Assembly: GCF_002216065.1 (NCBI RefSeq) | Contig: NZ_CP022282.1 | Location: 2,666,001-2,730,000, forward strand | Origin: Chryseobacterium sp. T16E-39 | GTDB lineage: Bacteria; Bacteroidota; Bacteroidia; Flavobacteriales; Weeksellaceae | Reading direction: 5' to 3' | DNA: 64,000 nucleotides | Shown: positions 52,812 through 61,634 of the stretch, piece by piece | Layout of the letters: each line of letters starts with the position of its first letter | Position numbering within the stretch: the first letter of the stretch is position 1 | Notes under the pieces: generated by a model | Database searches by the model: none | What the model was told of the DNA's origin: nothing | Seen by the model: the letters and a program-made list of their open reading frames with translations, nothing else | Position numbers and translations under genes: made by a program

Positions 52812-55625
52812 ATGAAAAGATTTCTACTTAGTTTAGTATTGCTTTTTTTTACAATTAATACTCTTTTTGCTCAAAGAGATACCGAGCACTGGATAGCACC
52901 TTTTTATGCTAACGCCAATGTTGGCACATATACCAACGCACTTTATCTCTCTACAGACTCAGTGACTCCTTTTGATGTAAAAGTTTACAATAACAATGCT
53001 TTAGTGACCACTATTACAATCAGCAAGGGAGATCCAAAGGTCTATACACTGACTGATAATGGCTTAATTTCCGCCAGTACAACTGCAGATGGTTTTAAAG
53101 TTATTACCAAAGGATTATATCTTAAAGCAGACAAACCCTATTATTGTAGTTTAAGATTGGCACAGACTGCACATGGTGAAATCATTACAAGTAAAGGAAA
53201 AGCAGGTATTGGAAAGGAATTTTTTGTAGCAGCCAGCCCAAATACCTCAACCAATACACTCTATAATTTTACCGCAGGGGTCCTTGCCACAGAGGATAAT
53301 ACAACAGTAACCGTTTCCTGGAATGGTACAGGTGTAACATTTTTTGGAGGAACCGCCACTGGTAATTCACACACTTTTACTTTAAATAAGGGAGAATCCT
53401 TTTTATTTGCAGGTGATGGAGGAGTCAGCGCCAACCTTACCGGATTTATTGGTGCTAAAATTGTGGCCGACAAGCCTATTTCTCTAACCAATGGAAGTTG
53501 TAACGGGAATTTTGGAATTGGCGGATCAGATGGATCAGACTCTATTCTTGATCAATCAGTTCCAGTTGAAAGGTTGGGTAATACCTTTGCTATGGTCAAA
53601 ACCAAATCGACTGTTCCCAGTGAAAATATGGAAGGCGGAATTATTATTGCAGTAGAAGATAACACAGACATATTCTTAAATGGCTCTTCAACAGCTGCTG
53701 CGACCATAAATGCAGGACAATGGTACAGGATTAACGAAACCGACTATGTCGTACAGACTGGTGCCGGAACGCATTCAAACATGTTCATTTCCACCTCCAA
53801 AAAAGTCTATTTATATCAATTTATAGGTGTAGGAGATAGTAATGCAACCTGTGGTTTCAACTATATACCTCCACTCAACTGTTTCTTACCAAGAAAAATT
53901 GATGAGATTGGAAAAATTAATGAAATGCCAAGCATCTCATCCCCTATTTCACTAAAATTAAATATCCTGACAGAGACTGGTGCAACAGTCTTAGTAAATG
54001 GAGTAGCTCCTACAGCAGCACAGGGACCTTATCCTCTAACAGGAAACACCCAATGGCAAACTTATGCTATTGACGGAATTTCGGGAAATATATCGATAAC
54101 CTCTACAAAGGCGGTAACCGCTGGAGTTAATGGCGGATTTAACACCGCGGGATATGGAGGATATTTTGCTGGATTCTCATCTGTTCCTGTAATTTCTAAA
54201 AAAACTGGCGAATGTATCCCGGGTATTGTACTAGAAGTTGATGACGGATATGAAACCTATCAATGGTACTTGAATGGTGTTGCAATTCCTGGGGCTACAA
54301 CGAACACCTATACTCCTACACAAGCCGGAAATTACACCGTAACGGTAGGAATGGGAACATGTAATCCGGTAACCACACCAATATATAAGGTTTTTAACTG
54401 TATTAAAAATACAACGAGCAACATCAATGCGTGTGCTACTAAAGTTATCACTCCTCATTTTTCTAGCTCAACACAAACTCCGGTTCCTAGTACTGTGTCT
54501 ATCTTAACAGCACCTACCCATGGAACAGCTGTATTAAATCCTTCAACAGGTGTAATAACTTATACTCCAGTACCTGGCTATTTAGGCCCAGACGTCATTG
54601 TTTACACGTTCTGTGGAAACGCTCCTGAATTTATTGACTGCGAAACAGTAACTTTAAATCTAACGGTAGTTCCTTTTATTGTAAAGGATGCCACATTGGA
54701 AGCATGTCAATATGAAGATAAAGCTTATTTCAATTTAACGACAGCTAATGTTATTGACCTCAACCCAGTAGGTAAAAAGTTCTATCCAACTTTAGCTGAT
54801 CTGAATGCAAATACCAATGAAATCACAACACCTCAAAATTATGGTTCTGCCGGAGGCGTGGTTTATGTTAAAATAACCAGTACTGAAGGATGTACAGGAA
54901 TTGCAAAAATTACATTAATCGCGAAACCCATTAAAAAATCTCCGATACTGCTTGATAAGTATATTTGTATAGATGCAAGAACTAACCTGGATGCCGGCCC
55001 TGGATATGATTCATATCAATGGAATACAGGAGCTACTACACAAGCTATTGAAGGTGTTGGAGTGGGTGAATACACCGTTATTCTTGGGAAAGACGGATGT
55101 TTTGTAACGCAGACCGTAAAAGTATTTAAAAACCCGGATCCGGTTATTACTGAAATCGAAATTTCCAATACTACAGCAACAGTCCATGTAAGTGGAGGAA
55201 CACAGCCCTATAAATATGCTGTAGATGGAACTGCAAACTGGCAGGATTCTAACGTATTCACAAACCTCACTAGAGGTCAGCATATTTTCTATGTAAAAGA
55301 TGTCAATAACTGCGCTCCAATATCAGTGGAAATTACAGTACCTAATCTTATTAATGCAATCACCCCGAACGGTGACAACATTAATGATTATATAGATTAT
55401 AGCGAACTTTCATATAAAGAAAACCTCAGCTTTGTTATTTATGACAGATATGGTAACAAAGTATTCACCGGAGATAAATTCAACAACTACAAATGGGATG
55501 GGAAACATTTCGACAAGAAAATTCTCACCGGAACTTATTGGTATCATATTAATTGGAATGAACCCAATAAGGATAAAACACCTATAAAATATACGGGTTG
55601 GATTTTAGTAAAAAACAGAAATTAG
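52812..55625 (+). CDS. Giant T9SS surface protein with IgGFc-binding-like region, copy 1
   Basis: 937 residues. Signal peptide (to about 20, NTLFAQ), then an IgGFc-binding-like region (about 100-460) with GEIITSKGKAGIGKEFF, ILATEDNTTVTVSW-type and GGIIIAVEDNTDIFLNG blocks and CFLPRKIDEIGKI. An Ig-like block follows (GYETYQWYLNGVAIPG), then THGTAVLNPSTGVITYTP, a Cys-rich segment, and PYKYAVDGTANWQDSN (about 795). It ends in a gliding-motility-associated T9SS type B domain (about 847-937: AITPNGDNINDYIDY, YDRYGNKVFTG, TYWYHINWNE). It is probably a surface adhesin. IgG binding itself should not be assumed. It is one of four tandem paralogues. Confidence 0.9.
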   Translation: MKRFLLSLVLLFFTINTLFAQRDTEHWIAPFYANANVGTYTNALYLSTDSVTPFDVKVYNNNALVTTITISKGDPKVYTLTDNGLISASTTADGFKVITKGLYLKADKPYYCSLRLAQTAHGEIITSKGKAGIGKEFFVAASPNTSTNTLYNFTAGVLATEDNTTVTVSWNGTGVTFFGGTATGNSHTFTLNKGESFLFAGDGGVSANLTGFIGAKIVADKPISLTNGSCNGNFGIGGSDGSDSILDQSVPVERLGNTFAMVKTKSTVPSENMEGGIIIAVEDNTDIFLNGSSTAAATINAGQWYRINETDYVVQTGAGTHSNMFISTSKKVYLYQFIGVGDSNATCGFNYIPPLNCFLPRKIDEIGKINEMPSISSPISLKLNILTETGATVLVNGVAPTAAQGPYPLTGNTQWQTYAIDGISGNISITSTKAVTAGVNGGFNTAGYGGYFAGFSSVPVISKKTGECIPGIVLEVDDGYETYQWYLNGVAIPGATTNTYTPTQAGNYTVTVGMGTCNPVTTPIYKVFNCIKNTTSNINACATKVITPHFSSSTQTPVPSTVSILTAPTHGTAVLNPSTGVITYTPVPGYLGPDVIVYTFCGNAPEFIDCETVTLNLTVVPFIVKDATLEACQYEDKAYFNLTTANVIDLNPVGKKFYPTLADLNANTNEITTPQNYGSAGGVVYVKITSTEGCTGIAKITLIAKPIKKSPILLDKYICIDARTNLDAGPGYDSYQWNTGATTQAIEGVGVGEYTVILGKDGCFVTQTVKVFKNPDPVITEIEISNTTATVHVSGGTQPYKYAVDGTANWQDSNVFTNLTRGQHIFYVKDVNNCAPISVEITVPNLINAITPNGDNINDYIDYSELSYKENLSFVIYDRYGNKVFTGDKFNNYKWDGKHFDKKILTGTYWYHINWNEPNKDKTPIKYTGWILVKNRN
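53787..53950 (+). repeat. 164-bp segment identical to 56720-56883
   Basis: This part of copy 1 matches copy 2 base for base for 164 bases, including synonymous sites, while flanking and N-terminal regions differ. That supports recent duplication or gene conversion. Confidence 0.85.
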
Positions 55626-55648
55626 TATTAAATAATTATTAAATTATT

Positions 55649-55677
55649 AAACCACGATTATAAAATCGTGGTTTTTT
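55649..55677 (+). terminator. Terminator after copy 1 (ACCACGAT hairpin)
   Basis: Stem AAACCACGATT / AATCGTGGTTT with a short loop and a following T-run. The same ACCACGAT/ATCGTGGT core ends copies 2 and 3. Confidence 0.85.
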
Positions 55678-55722
55678 ATTGTTATAATACTATTATTTTA
55701 AAAAAGATATTAAATAATCTAC

Positions 55723-55730
55723 TATTTTTG
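55723..55730 (+). promoter_or_regulatory. Promoter -7 box (TATTTTTG) for copy 2
   Basis: TATTTTTG 23 bases ahead of the ATG at 55754. The upstream GATATTAAATAATCT stretch is also near the copy 3 promoter, consistent with duplication. Confidence 0.45.
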
Positions 55731-55753
55731 TATAAATTATAATTCCCTATACC

Positions 55754-58555
55754 ATGAAAAAAATCATTTTTAGTTTTCTACTGGTCTTTTTTATAATTAA
55801 TACACTTTTTGCACAACGGGATACTGATCACTGGATAGCACCATATTACAGCACTATTGAAGGATATAATAATGCTTTATATTTATCCACAGATTCCGTA
55901 AATCCATTTGAAGTTAAAGTCTACAATAACAATTCTGTTATTGGAACAGTTATCATAAGTAAGGGAAACCCACAAACATATACGCTTAACAATAGTCTAA
56001 TAGTAGCTTCTAATCCAAATGATGGCTTTAAAGTTATTAATAAAGGACTATACCTTAAAGCAGATAAACGTTTTTACTGCAGTTTAAGAATGGCACAAAG
56101 TGCACATGGTGAAATCATTACAAGTAAAGGGAAAGCAGGTATTGGAAAGGAATTTTTTGTAGCATCCAGTCCAAATACTTCCAACAGTGCAATTTACAAT
56201 TTCACAGCTGGTATTCTTGCCACAGAGGATAATACAACAGTAACCGTTTCATGGAATGGCACAGGCTTAGTTTTTTATGGAGGAGCATCTATCGGAAACT
56301 CCCATACTATCACTTTGAATAAAGGACAATCATTTTTATTTGCTGGCTCGGGAAGCACGAGTGCAAATCTTACCGGATTTATTGGAGCTAAGATTGTTGC
56401 CAACAAACCAGTTTGTCTCACCAATGGAAGCTGCAACGGAAATTTTGGAATATTAAGTTCAGGAGGATCAGACCCTATTCTTGACCAATCTGTACCAACG
56501 GAAAGACTGGGTAGTACCTTTGCCATGGTTAAAACCAAATCTACTTCTCCAGCTCAAAATATGGAAGGTGGAATTATTATTGCAGTAGAAGATAACACAG
56601 ACATATTCTTAAATGGCTCCACAACGGCTGCTGCAACCATAAATGCAGGACAATGGTACAGGATTAACGAAGCCGACTATGTCGTACAGACTGGTGCCGG
56701 AACACATTCAAATATGTTTATTTCCACCTCCAAAAAAGTCTATTTATATCAATTTATAGGTGTAGGAGATAGTAATGCAACCTGTGGTTTCAACTATATA
56801 CCTCCACTCAACTGTTTCTTACCAAGAAAAATTGATGAGATTGGAAAAATTAATGAAATGCCAAGCATCTCATCCCCTATTTCTCTAAAATTAAATATCC
56901 TGACAGAGACTGGTGCAACAGTCTCTGTAAATGGAGTAGTTCCTACAGCAGCACAAGGCCCCTATCCTTTAACAGGGAATACCCAATGGCAAACTTATGC
57001 TATTGACGGAATTTCCGGGAATGTGTCCATTACCTCTACAAAAGCTGTAACTGCAGGAATCAATGGAGGATATAGCACTGCAGGATATGGAGGATATTTC
57101 GCTGGATTCTCATCTGTTCCTGTCATCACAAAAAAAGCAGGTGAGTGCGTTCCTGGTATCGTACTCGAAGTTGATGACGGATATGAAGCATATCAATGGC
57201 ATTTAAATGGCACTCCCATAGCTGGAGCTACAACTAGTACTCACACCCCACTTCAACCAGGAAATTATACAGTCTATGTAACTATGGGTAGCTGCCCAAT
57301 AACCACACCGATATATAAAGTTTTTAACTGTATTAAAAATACAACTACCAGTATTAATATCTGTGCTCCTAAAATTATCACTCCTCATTTTTCTAGCTCA
57401 ACACAAACTCCCGTTCCTAGTACTGTATCTATCTTAACAGCACCTACTCATGGAACAGCTGTACTAAATCCTTCAACAGGTGTAATTACTTATACACCAG
57501 TATCCGGCTATTTTGGTCCAGACGTCATTGTTTACACATTTTGTGGAAACGCTCCTGAATTTATTGACTGCGAAACAGTAACTTTAAACCTAATGGTAGT
57601 TCCTTTTATTGTAAAGGATGCCACTTTGGAAGCATGCCAATATGAAGATAAAGCTTATTTCAACCTAACAACGGCTAACGTTATTGATTTTCCCCAAGCA
57701 ATTAAAAAATTCTATCCAACTTTAGCTGACCTGAATGCAAATACGAATGAAATCACAACTCCTCAAAATTATGGTTCTGCCGGAGGAATGGTTTATGTTA
57801 AAATAACAACCACTGAAGGGTGTACAGGAATTGCAAAAATTACATTAATCGCAAAACCTATTAAAAAATCCCCAATACTGCTCGATAAGTATATCTGTAT
57901 CGATTCAAGAACCAACCTGGATGCCGGTCCTGGATATGATTCATACCAATGGAATACGGGAGCTACTACACCATCTATTGAAGGTGTTGGAGTGGGTGAA
58001 TACACCGTTATTCTTGGGAAAGATGGATGTTTTGTAACACAGACTGTAAGAGTATTTAAAAACCCGGATCCGGTAATTACACAGATCGAAATTTCCAATA
58101 CTACTGCAACAGTCCATGTAAGTGGAGGAACACCTCCTTATAAGTATGATGTAGATGGAACTGCAAACTGGCAGGATTCTAACGTATTCACAAATCTCAC
58201 TAGAGGTCAGCATACTTTCTATGTTAAAGACACTAATAACTGCGCTCCAATATCAGTAGAAATTACAGTCCTTAATCTCGTTAATGCAATAACCCCAAAT
58301 GATGATGGACACAACGATTATATAGATTACAGTGCATTAGCCTATAAATCAAATCTTAGTTTTGTTATCTATGACAGGTATGGCAATAAAGTATTCACCG
58401 GAGATAAATTCAACAACTACAAATGGGATGGGAAACATTTTGATAAAAAGATCGCAACCGGCACCTATTGGTACCATATTAACTGGAATGAACCCAATAA
58501 AGATAAAACTCAAGCCACCTATACGGGTTGGATTTTGGTAAAAAATAGAAATTAA
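55754..58555 (+). CDS. Giant T9SS surface protein with IgGFc-binding-like region, copy 2
   Basis: 933 residues. Signal peptide NTLFAQ, mature start RDTDHWIAPYY. The order is as in copy 1: IgGFc-like region (about 95-460), Ig-like GYEAYQWHLNGTPIAG, THGTAVLNPSTGVITYTP, PYKYDVDGTANWQDSN and type B sorting domain (about 845-933, ITPNDDGHNDYIDY). The first 150 residues and the 460-520 segment are more diverged from copy 1, whereas the central and C-terminal parts are nearly identical. Separate promoter and terminator. Function probably adhesion. Confidence 0.9.
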   Translation: MKKIIFSFLLVFFIINTLFAQRDTDHWIAPYYSTIEGYNNALYLSTDSVNPFEVKVYNNNSVIGTVIISKGNPQTYTLNNSLIVASNPNDGFKVINKGLYLKADKRFYCSLRMAQSAHGEIITSKGKAGIGKEFFVASSPNTSNSAIYNFTAGILATEDNTTVTVSWNGTGLVFYGGASIGNSHTITLNKGQSFLFAGSGSTSANLTGFIGAKIVANKPVCLTNGSCNGNFGILSSGGSDPILDQSVPTERLGSTFAMVKTKSTSPAQNMEGGIIIAVEDNTDIFLNGSTTAAATINAGQWYRINEADYVVQTGAGTHSNMFISTSKKVYLYQFIGVGDSNATCGFNYIPPLNCFLPRKIDEIGKINEMPSISSPISLKLNILTETGATVSVNGVVPTAAQGPYPLTGNTQWQTYAIDGISGNVSITSTKAVTAGINGGYSTAGYGGYFAGFSSVPVITKKAGECVPGIVLEVDDGYEAYQWHLNGTPIAGATTSTHTPLQPGNYTVYVTMGSCPITTPIYKVFNCIKNTTTSINICAPKIITPHFSSSTQTPVPSTVSILTAPTHGTAVLNPSTGVITYTPVSGYFGPDVIVYTFCGNAPEFIDCETVTLNLMVVPFIVKDATLEACQYEDKAYFNLTTANVIDFPQAIKKFYPTLADLNANTNEITTPQNYGSAGGMVYVKITTTEGCTGIAKITLIAKPIKKSPILLDKYICIDSRTNLDAGPGYDSYQWNTGATTPSIEGVGVGEYTVILGKDGCFVTQTVRVFKNPDPVITQIEISNTTATVHVSGGTPPYKYDVDGTANWQDSNVFTNLTRGQHTFYVKDTNNCAPISVEITVLNLVNAITPNDDGHNDYIDYSALAYKSNLSFVIYDRYGNKVFTGDKFNNYKWDGKHFDKKIATGTYWYHINWNEPNKDKTQATYTGWILVKNRN
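56720..56883 (+). repeat. 164-bp segment identical to 53787-53950
   Basis: Partner of the identical segment in copy 1. Copy 3 does not share this nucleotide identity, so the event involved copies 1 and 2 only. Confidence 0.85.
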
Positions 58556-58574
58556 ATTTAATCCTAACATTTAT

Positions 58575-58604
58575 AAACCACGATCTAAAAATCGTGGTTT
58601 TTAT
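58575..58604 (+). terminator. Terminator after copy 2 (ACCACGAT hairpin)
   Basis: AAACCACGAT / ATCGTGGTTT with CTAAAA loop and TTTTATT tail. Same core as the copy 1 and 3 terminators. Confidence 0.85.
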
Positions 58605-58658
58605 TATTTATTCATAAGTATTTTTTTAAAATATATGATGATATATTAAATAATCTTT

Positions 58659-58666
58659 TATTTTTG
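58659..58666 (+). promoter_or_regulatory. Promoter -7 box (TATTTTTG) for copy 3
   Basis: TATTTTTG 24 bases ahead of the ATG at 58691. The in-frame TTG at 58664 lies in this box and is not a start codon. Confidence 0.45.
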
Positions 58667-58690
58667 CAAACAATCCTAACTCCCATATCA

Positions 58691-61522
58691 ATGAAAAAAT
58701 ATCTACTCAGTTTATTCTTTATTTTATTTACAATCAATCTACTATTTGCACAACGAGATACTGACCATTGGTTTGCCCCTTATTTCGACAGCTCATCAAC
58801 ATCGGCCACCAATTATGCGCACGGTTTATACTTCTCTACTGATTCTGTAACACCATTTGAGGTTAAGATATACAGTAACAATGCCGTAATCGGAACAGTG
58901 ACCATAAGCAAAAACAATCCTCAGTCCTTCACGTTGGGCGCACAGTACATAAGAACAACAAGCTCTTCAAGTGCGGCCGTTCCAACCAATCTTGGTGTTT
59001 ATACTAAAGGTGAAAAACCTTACTTTGCTTCATTAAGAATTTACAATATCTCTCACGGAGAAATCATCACTTCTAAAGGAAAGGCAGGTATTGGAACCCA
59101 GTTCTATGCTGCAGCCACTCCAATGACTGTGAATTCTACTTCTAATAACTTCACCACAGGTATAATGGCAACGGAAGACAACACTAGTGTTACTATTTCT
59201 GGATATGACCCTAACATACAATTCATTAACAATACAGCCCCTCCTCTATCTCTAACTGTAAATTTAAATAAAGGACAATCATATATCCTGGCAGGTATTG
59301 GAAATACAGCAGCAAATCAAACTGGATTTATCGGTTCTAAAATTGTAGCCACAAAACCTATTTCAGTTACAAATGGTAATTCCAATGGATTTTATGCGAC
59401 TATTGGAACAGGCTTTCCAGATGGATCAGATTTAATTATGGATCAATCAGTACCTACTGATCGTCTTGGAAACGAATTTGCAATGGTAAAAAGTATCTCC
59501 ACCAGTGGGGATAATATGGAAGGCGGAATTATAGTTGCTACTGAAAACAACACTGAAATCTATCTTAATGCAGGAACAACGCCGGTTGCAACTATTAACG
59601 AAGGAGATTATTACAGAATCCTGGCTAATGCTTATGCAACTCAGGCAGGAGGACATTCAAATATTTACATAAGAACTACAAAAAATGTATACTTATATCA
59701 ATTAATTGGTGCTGGTTCCGCAAATAATACCGGAGGATATAATTACATTCCACCATTAAACTGTTTTTTACCTAGAAAAATTGACGAGATTGGCAAAATC
59801 CAGGAAATGCCAACTTATACCGGCACGGTTAATTTAAAACTTAACATACTCACCGAAGCAGGGGCTGCTGTAACCGTAAATGGAACAACTCCCACTGCTG
59901 CACAGGGACCTTTTCCTCTTACCGGAAACACACAATGGGTAACTTATGCAATACAAGGAATTTCAGGAAACGTTACGATCACATCTACCAAAGCTGTAAC
60001 GGCTGGGATCAACGGAGGATACAGTACAGCGGGTTATGGGGGATATTTTGCAGGATTCTCTTCTATCCCTGTAATCGCCAAACAAACCGGAGATTGTATT
60101 CCAGGAATAGTATTGGAAGTAGATGACAGTTTTGAAACCTATCAATGGTCACTGAATGGAAATCCAATTCCAGGGGCAACCACTAACTCTTATACTCCAA
60201 CTCAGGCAGGAAATTATACCGTAAGAATAACAGTGGGAAGCTGTCCTCCTGCAACAACACCAATATATAAAGTTTTCTCTTGCCTTCAAAAATCCACCAA
60301 GTCACTGATCATGTGTGAGGGCTTTCAAGCAATTGTACCTGAGTTTACAAACTCAACACAGGCCTACGTTCCAGGAACCGTAACTATTGTTACTCCACCG
60401 ACAAATGGAACAGCAAGTATCGACCCCGTAACAGGTGTTATTACCTATGTCCCGAACTTCGGTTTTTTTGGTCCGGATAAAATTGTTTACAAATTTTGTG
60501 GAAATGCTCCCGAATTTATTGATTGCGAAGAGATAACTCTTAACTTAACTGTTTCTTCAACACCTGTTGTTAATAACGCATTACTAAGAACCTGTTTCCT
60601 TGAACAAAATCCAGCAACGGGTCTTTTTAACCTAACCTTAGCTTCTGTAACCACACAGACAGGGATAACAAAGAAATATTATCCATCACCAACTGATGCT
60701 GTAAATGGAACAAATGAAATCACTAATCCAACGACATATGTCGCACCAACCGGAGTTGTATATATCAAAGTAAGTAATGCAAATGGTTGCTATAAAGTTG
60801 CTGAAGTCACACTTATTGTTCTTGCTCCAGTAAAATCTGCTGTATTAGTAGACAAGATTATATGTATGGAAGACAAAACAACTTTGGATGCAGGGCCTGG
60901 TTTTGCTTCTTATTTATGGAGCACCGGCGCTACAACTCAAGCTATAACAAACGTCGGAGTTGGTACTTATTCTGTAAAACTGAAAACCGGAGAATGTATT
61001 ACCACGCAAACAGTAAATGTATACGCTGCTGAACAGCCGGTTATTTCTAATGTTGATATAACCAGTAACTCCATTACTGCTTACGTCTTAGGAGGAACAC
61101 CTCCTTACAAATATTCCATCGATAATATTAACTGGCAGGATTCTAATGTATTTAATAATATTCCGAGAGGTGATGCTATTGTATATGTAAAAGATGCTTA
61201 TGATTGTGATCCAATCAGTGTTGCCGTTACTATTCCAAACCTGGTGAATGTAATTACTCCAAACGATGATGGTGTAAATGATATCATTGATTATTCATCT
61301 CTATCATTCAAACCTAATCTGACATTCAATATTTATGACAGATATGGGGCTAAAATTCATCAAGGTGATAAAAGCAACGGATACAAATGGAATGGAACAA
61401 CCAATGGAACAAAAAAAGTATCTACTGGAAATTATTGGTTTGATATAAGCTGGAATGAGCCTAATAAGAAGCAAACACCAATAAAATACACTGGCTGGAT
61501 CTTAGTAAAAAACAGAGAATAG
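58691..61522 (+). CDS. Giant T9SS surface protein with IgGFc-binding-like region, copy 3
   Basis: 943 residues from the ATG at 58691. Signal peptide NLLFAQ, mature start RDTDHWFAPYF. It keeps the shared order: IgGFc-like region with GEIITSKGKAGIGTQFY and GGIIVATENNTEIYLNA, Ig-like SFETYQWSLNGNPIPG, a TNGTASIDPVTGVITYVP block, PYKYSIDNINWQDSN, and type B sorting domain (about 855-943: ITPNDDGVNDIIDY, YDRYGAKIHQGD). It is clearly more divergent from copies 1 and 2 than they are from each other. It ends at the shared hairpin type. Confidence 0.9.
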   Translation: MKKYLLSLFFILFTINLLFAQRDTDHWFAPYFDSSSTSATNYAHGLYFSTDSVTPFEVKIYSNNAVIGTVTISKNNPQSFTLGAQYIRTTSSSSAAVPTNLGVYTKGEKPYFASLRIYNISHGEIITSKGKAGIGTQFYAAATPMTVNSTSNNFTTGIMATEDNTSVTISGYDPNIQFINNTAPPLSLTVNLNKGQSYILAGIGNTAANQTGFIGSKIVATKPISVTNGNSNGFYATIGTGFPDGSDLIMDQSVPTDRLGNEFAMVKSISTSGDNMEGGIIVATENNTEIYLNAGTTPVATINEGDYYRILANAYATQAGGHSNIYIRTTKNVYLYQLIGAGSANNTGGYNYIPPLNCFLPRKIDEIGKIQEMPTYTGTVNLKLNILTEAGAAVTVNGTTPTAAQGPFPLTGNTQWVTYAIQGISGNVTITSTKAVTAGINGGYSTAGYGGYFAGFSSIPVIAKQTGDCIPGIVLEVDDSFETYQWSLNGNPIPGATTNSYTPTQAGNYTVRITVGSCPPATTPIYKVFSCLQKSTKSLIMCEGFQAIVPEFTNSTQAYVPGTVTIVTPPTNGTASIDPVTGVITYVPNFGFFGPDKIVYKFCGNAPEFIDCEEITLNLTVSSTPVVNNALLRTCFLEQNPATGLFNLTLASVTTQTGITKKYYPSPTDAVNGTNEITNPTTYVAPTGVVYIKVSNANGCYKVAEVTLIVLAPVKSAVLVDKIICMEDKTTLDAGPGFASYLWSTGATTQAITNVGVGTYSVKLKTGECITTQTVNVYAAEQPVISNVDITSNSITAYVLGGTPPYKYSIDNINWQDSNVFNNIPRGDAIVYVKDAYDCDPISVAVTIPNLVNVITPNDDGVNDIIDYSSLSFKPNLTFNIYDRYGAKIHQGDKSNGYKWNGTTNGTKKVSTGNYWFDISWNEPNKKQTPIKYTGWILVKNRE

Positions 61523-61544
61523 TCATTTAAAAATATTTCTGCAT

Positions 61545-61573
61545 AAACCACGATTTGAAATCGTGGTTTTTTT
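61545..61573 (+). terminator. Terminator after copy 3 (ACCACGAT hairpin)
   Basis: AAACCACGATTT / AAATCGTGGTTT around a central G, with a TTTTTTTATT tail. Third occurrence of the same core. Confidence 0.85.
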
Positions 61574-61607
61574 ATTATTTTTTCAACACACTACTACTTT
61601 TTATTAT

Positions 61608-61615
61608 TAAATTTG
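61608..61615 (+). promoter_or_regulatory. Promoter -7 box (TAAATTTG) for copy 4
   Basis: TAAATTTG followed by CG, 19 bases ahead of the ATG at 61635. No clear -33. Confidence 0.4.
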
Positions 61616-61634
61616 CGTTAAAAGCTAGCAGTAT

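Noticed and set aside
59033..60145. Several open frames opposite or overlapping the tandem surface genes
   Set aside because: All lie within strong T9SS coding frames and lack recognisable domains; they are shadows of the real genes.
55649..61573. ACCACGAT inverted repeats as invertible promoter or recombination sites
   Set aside because: Each lies after a stop codon, forms a hairpin followed by T-runs, and no invertase gene is nearby; terminators explain them.
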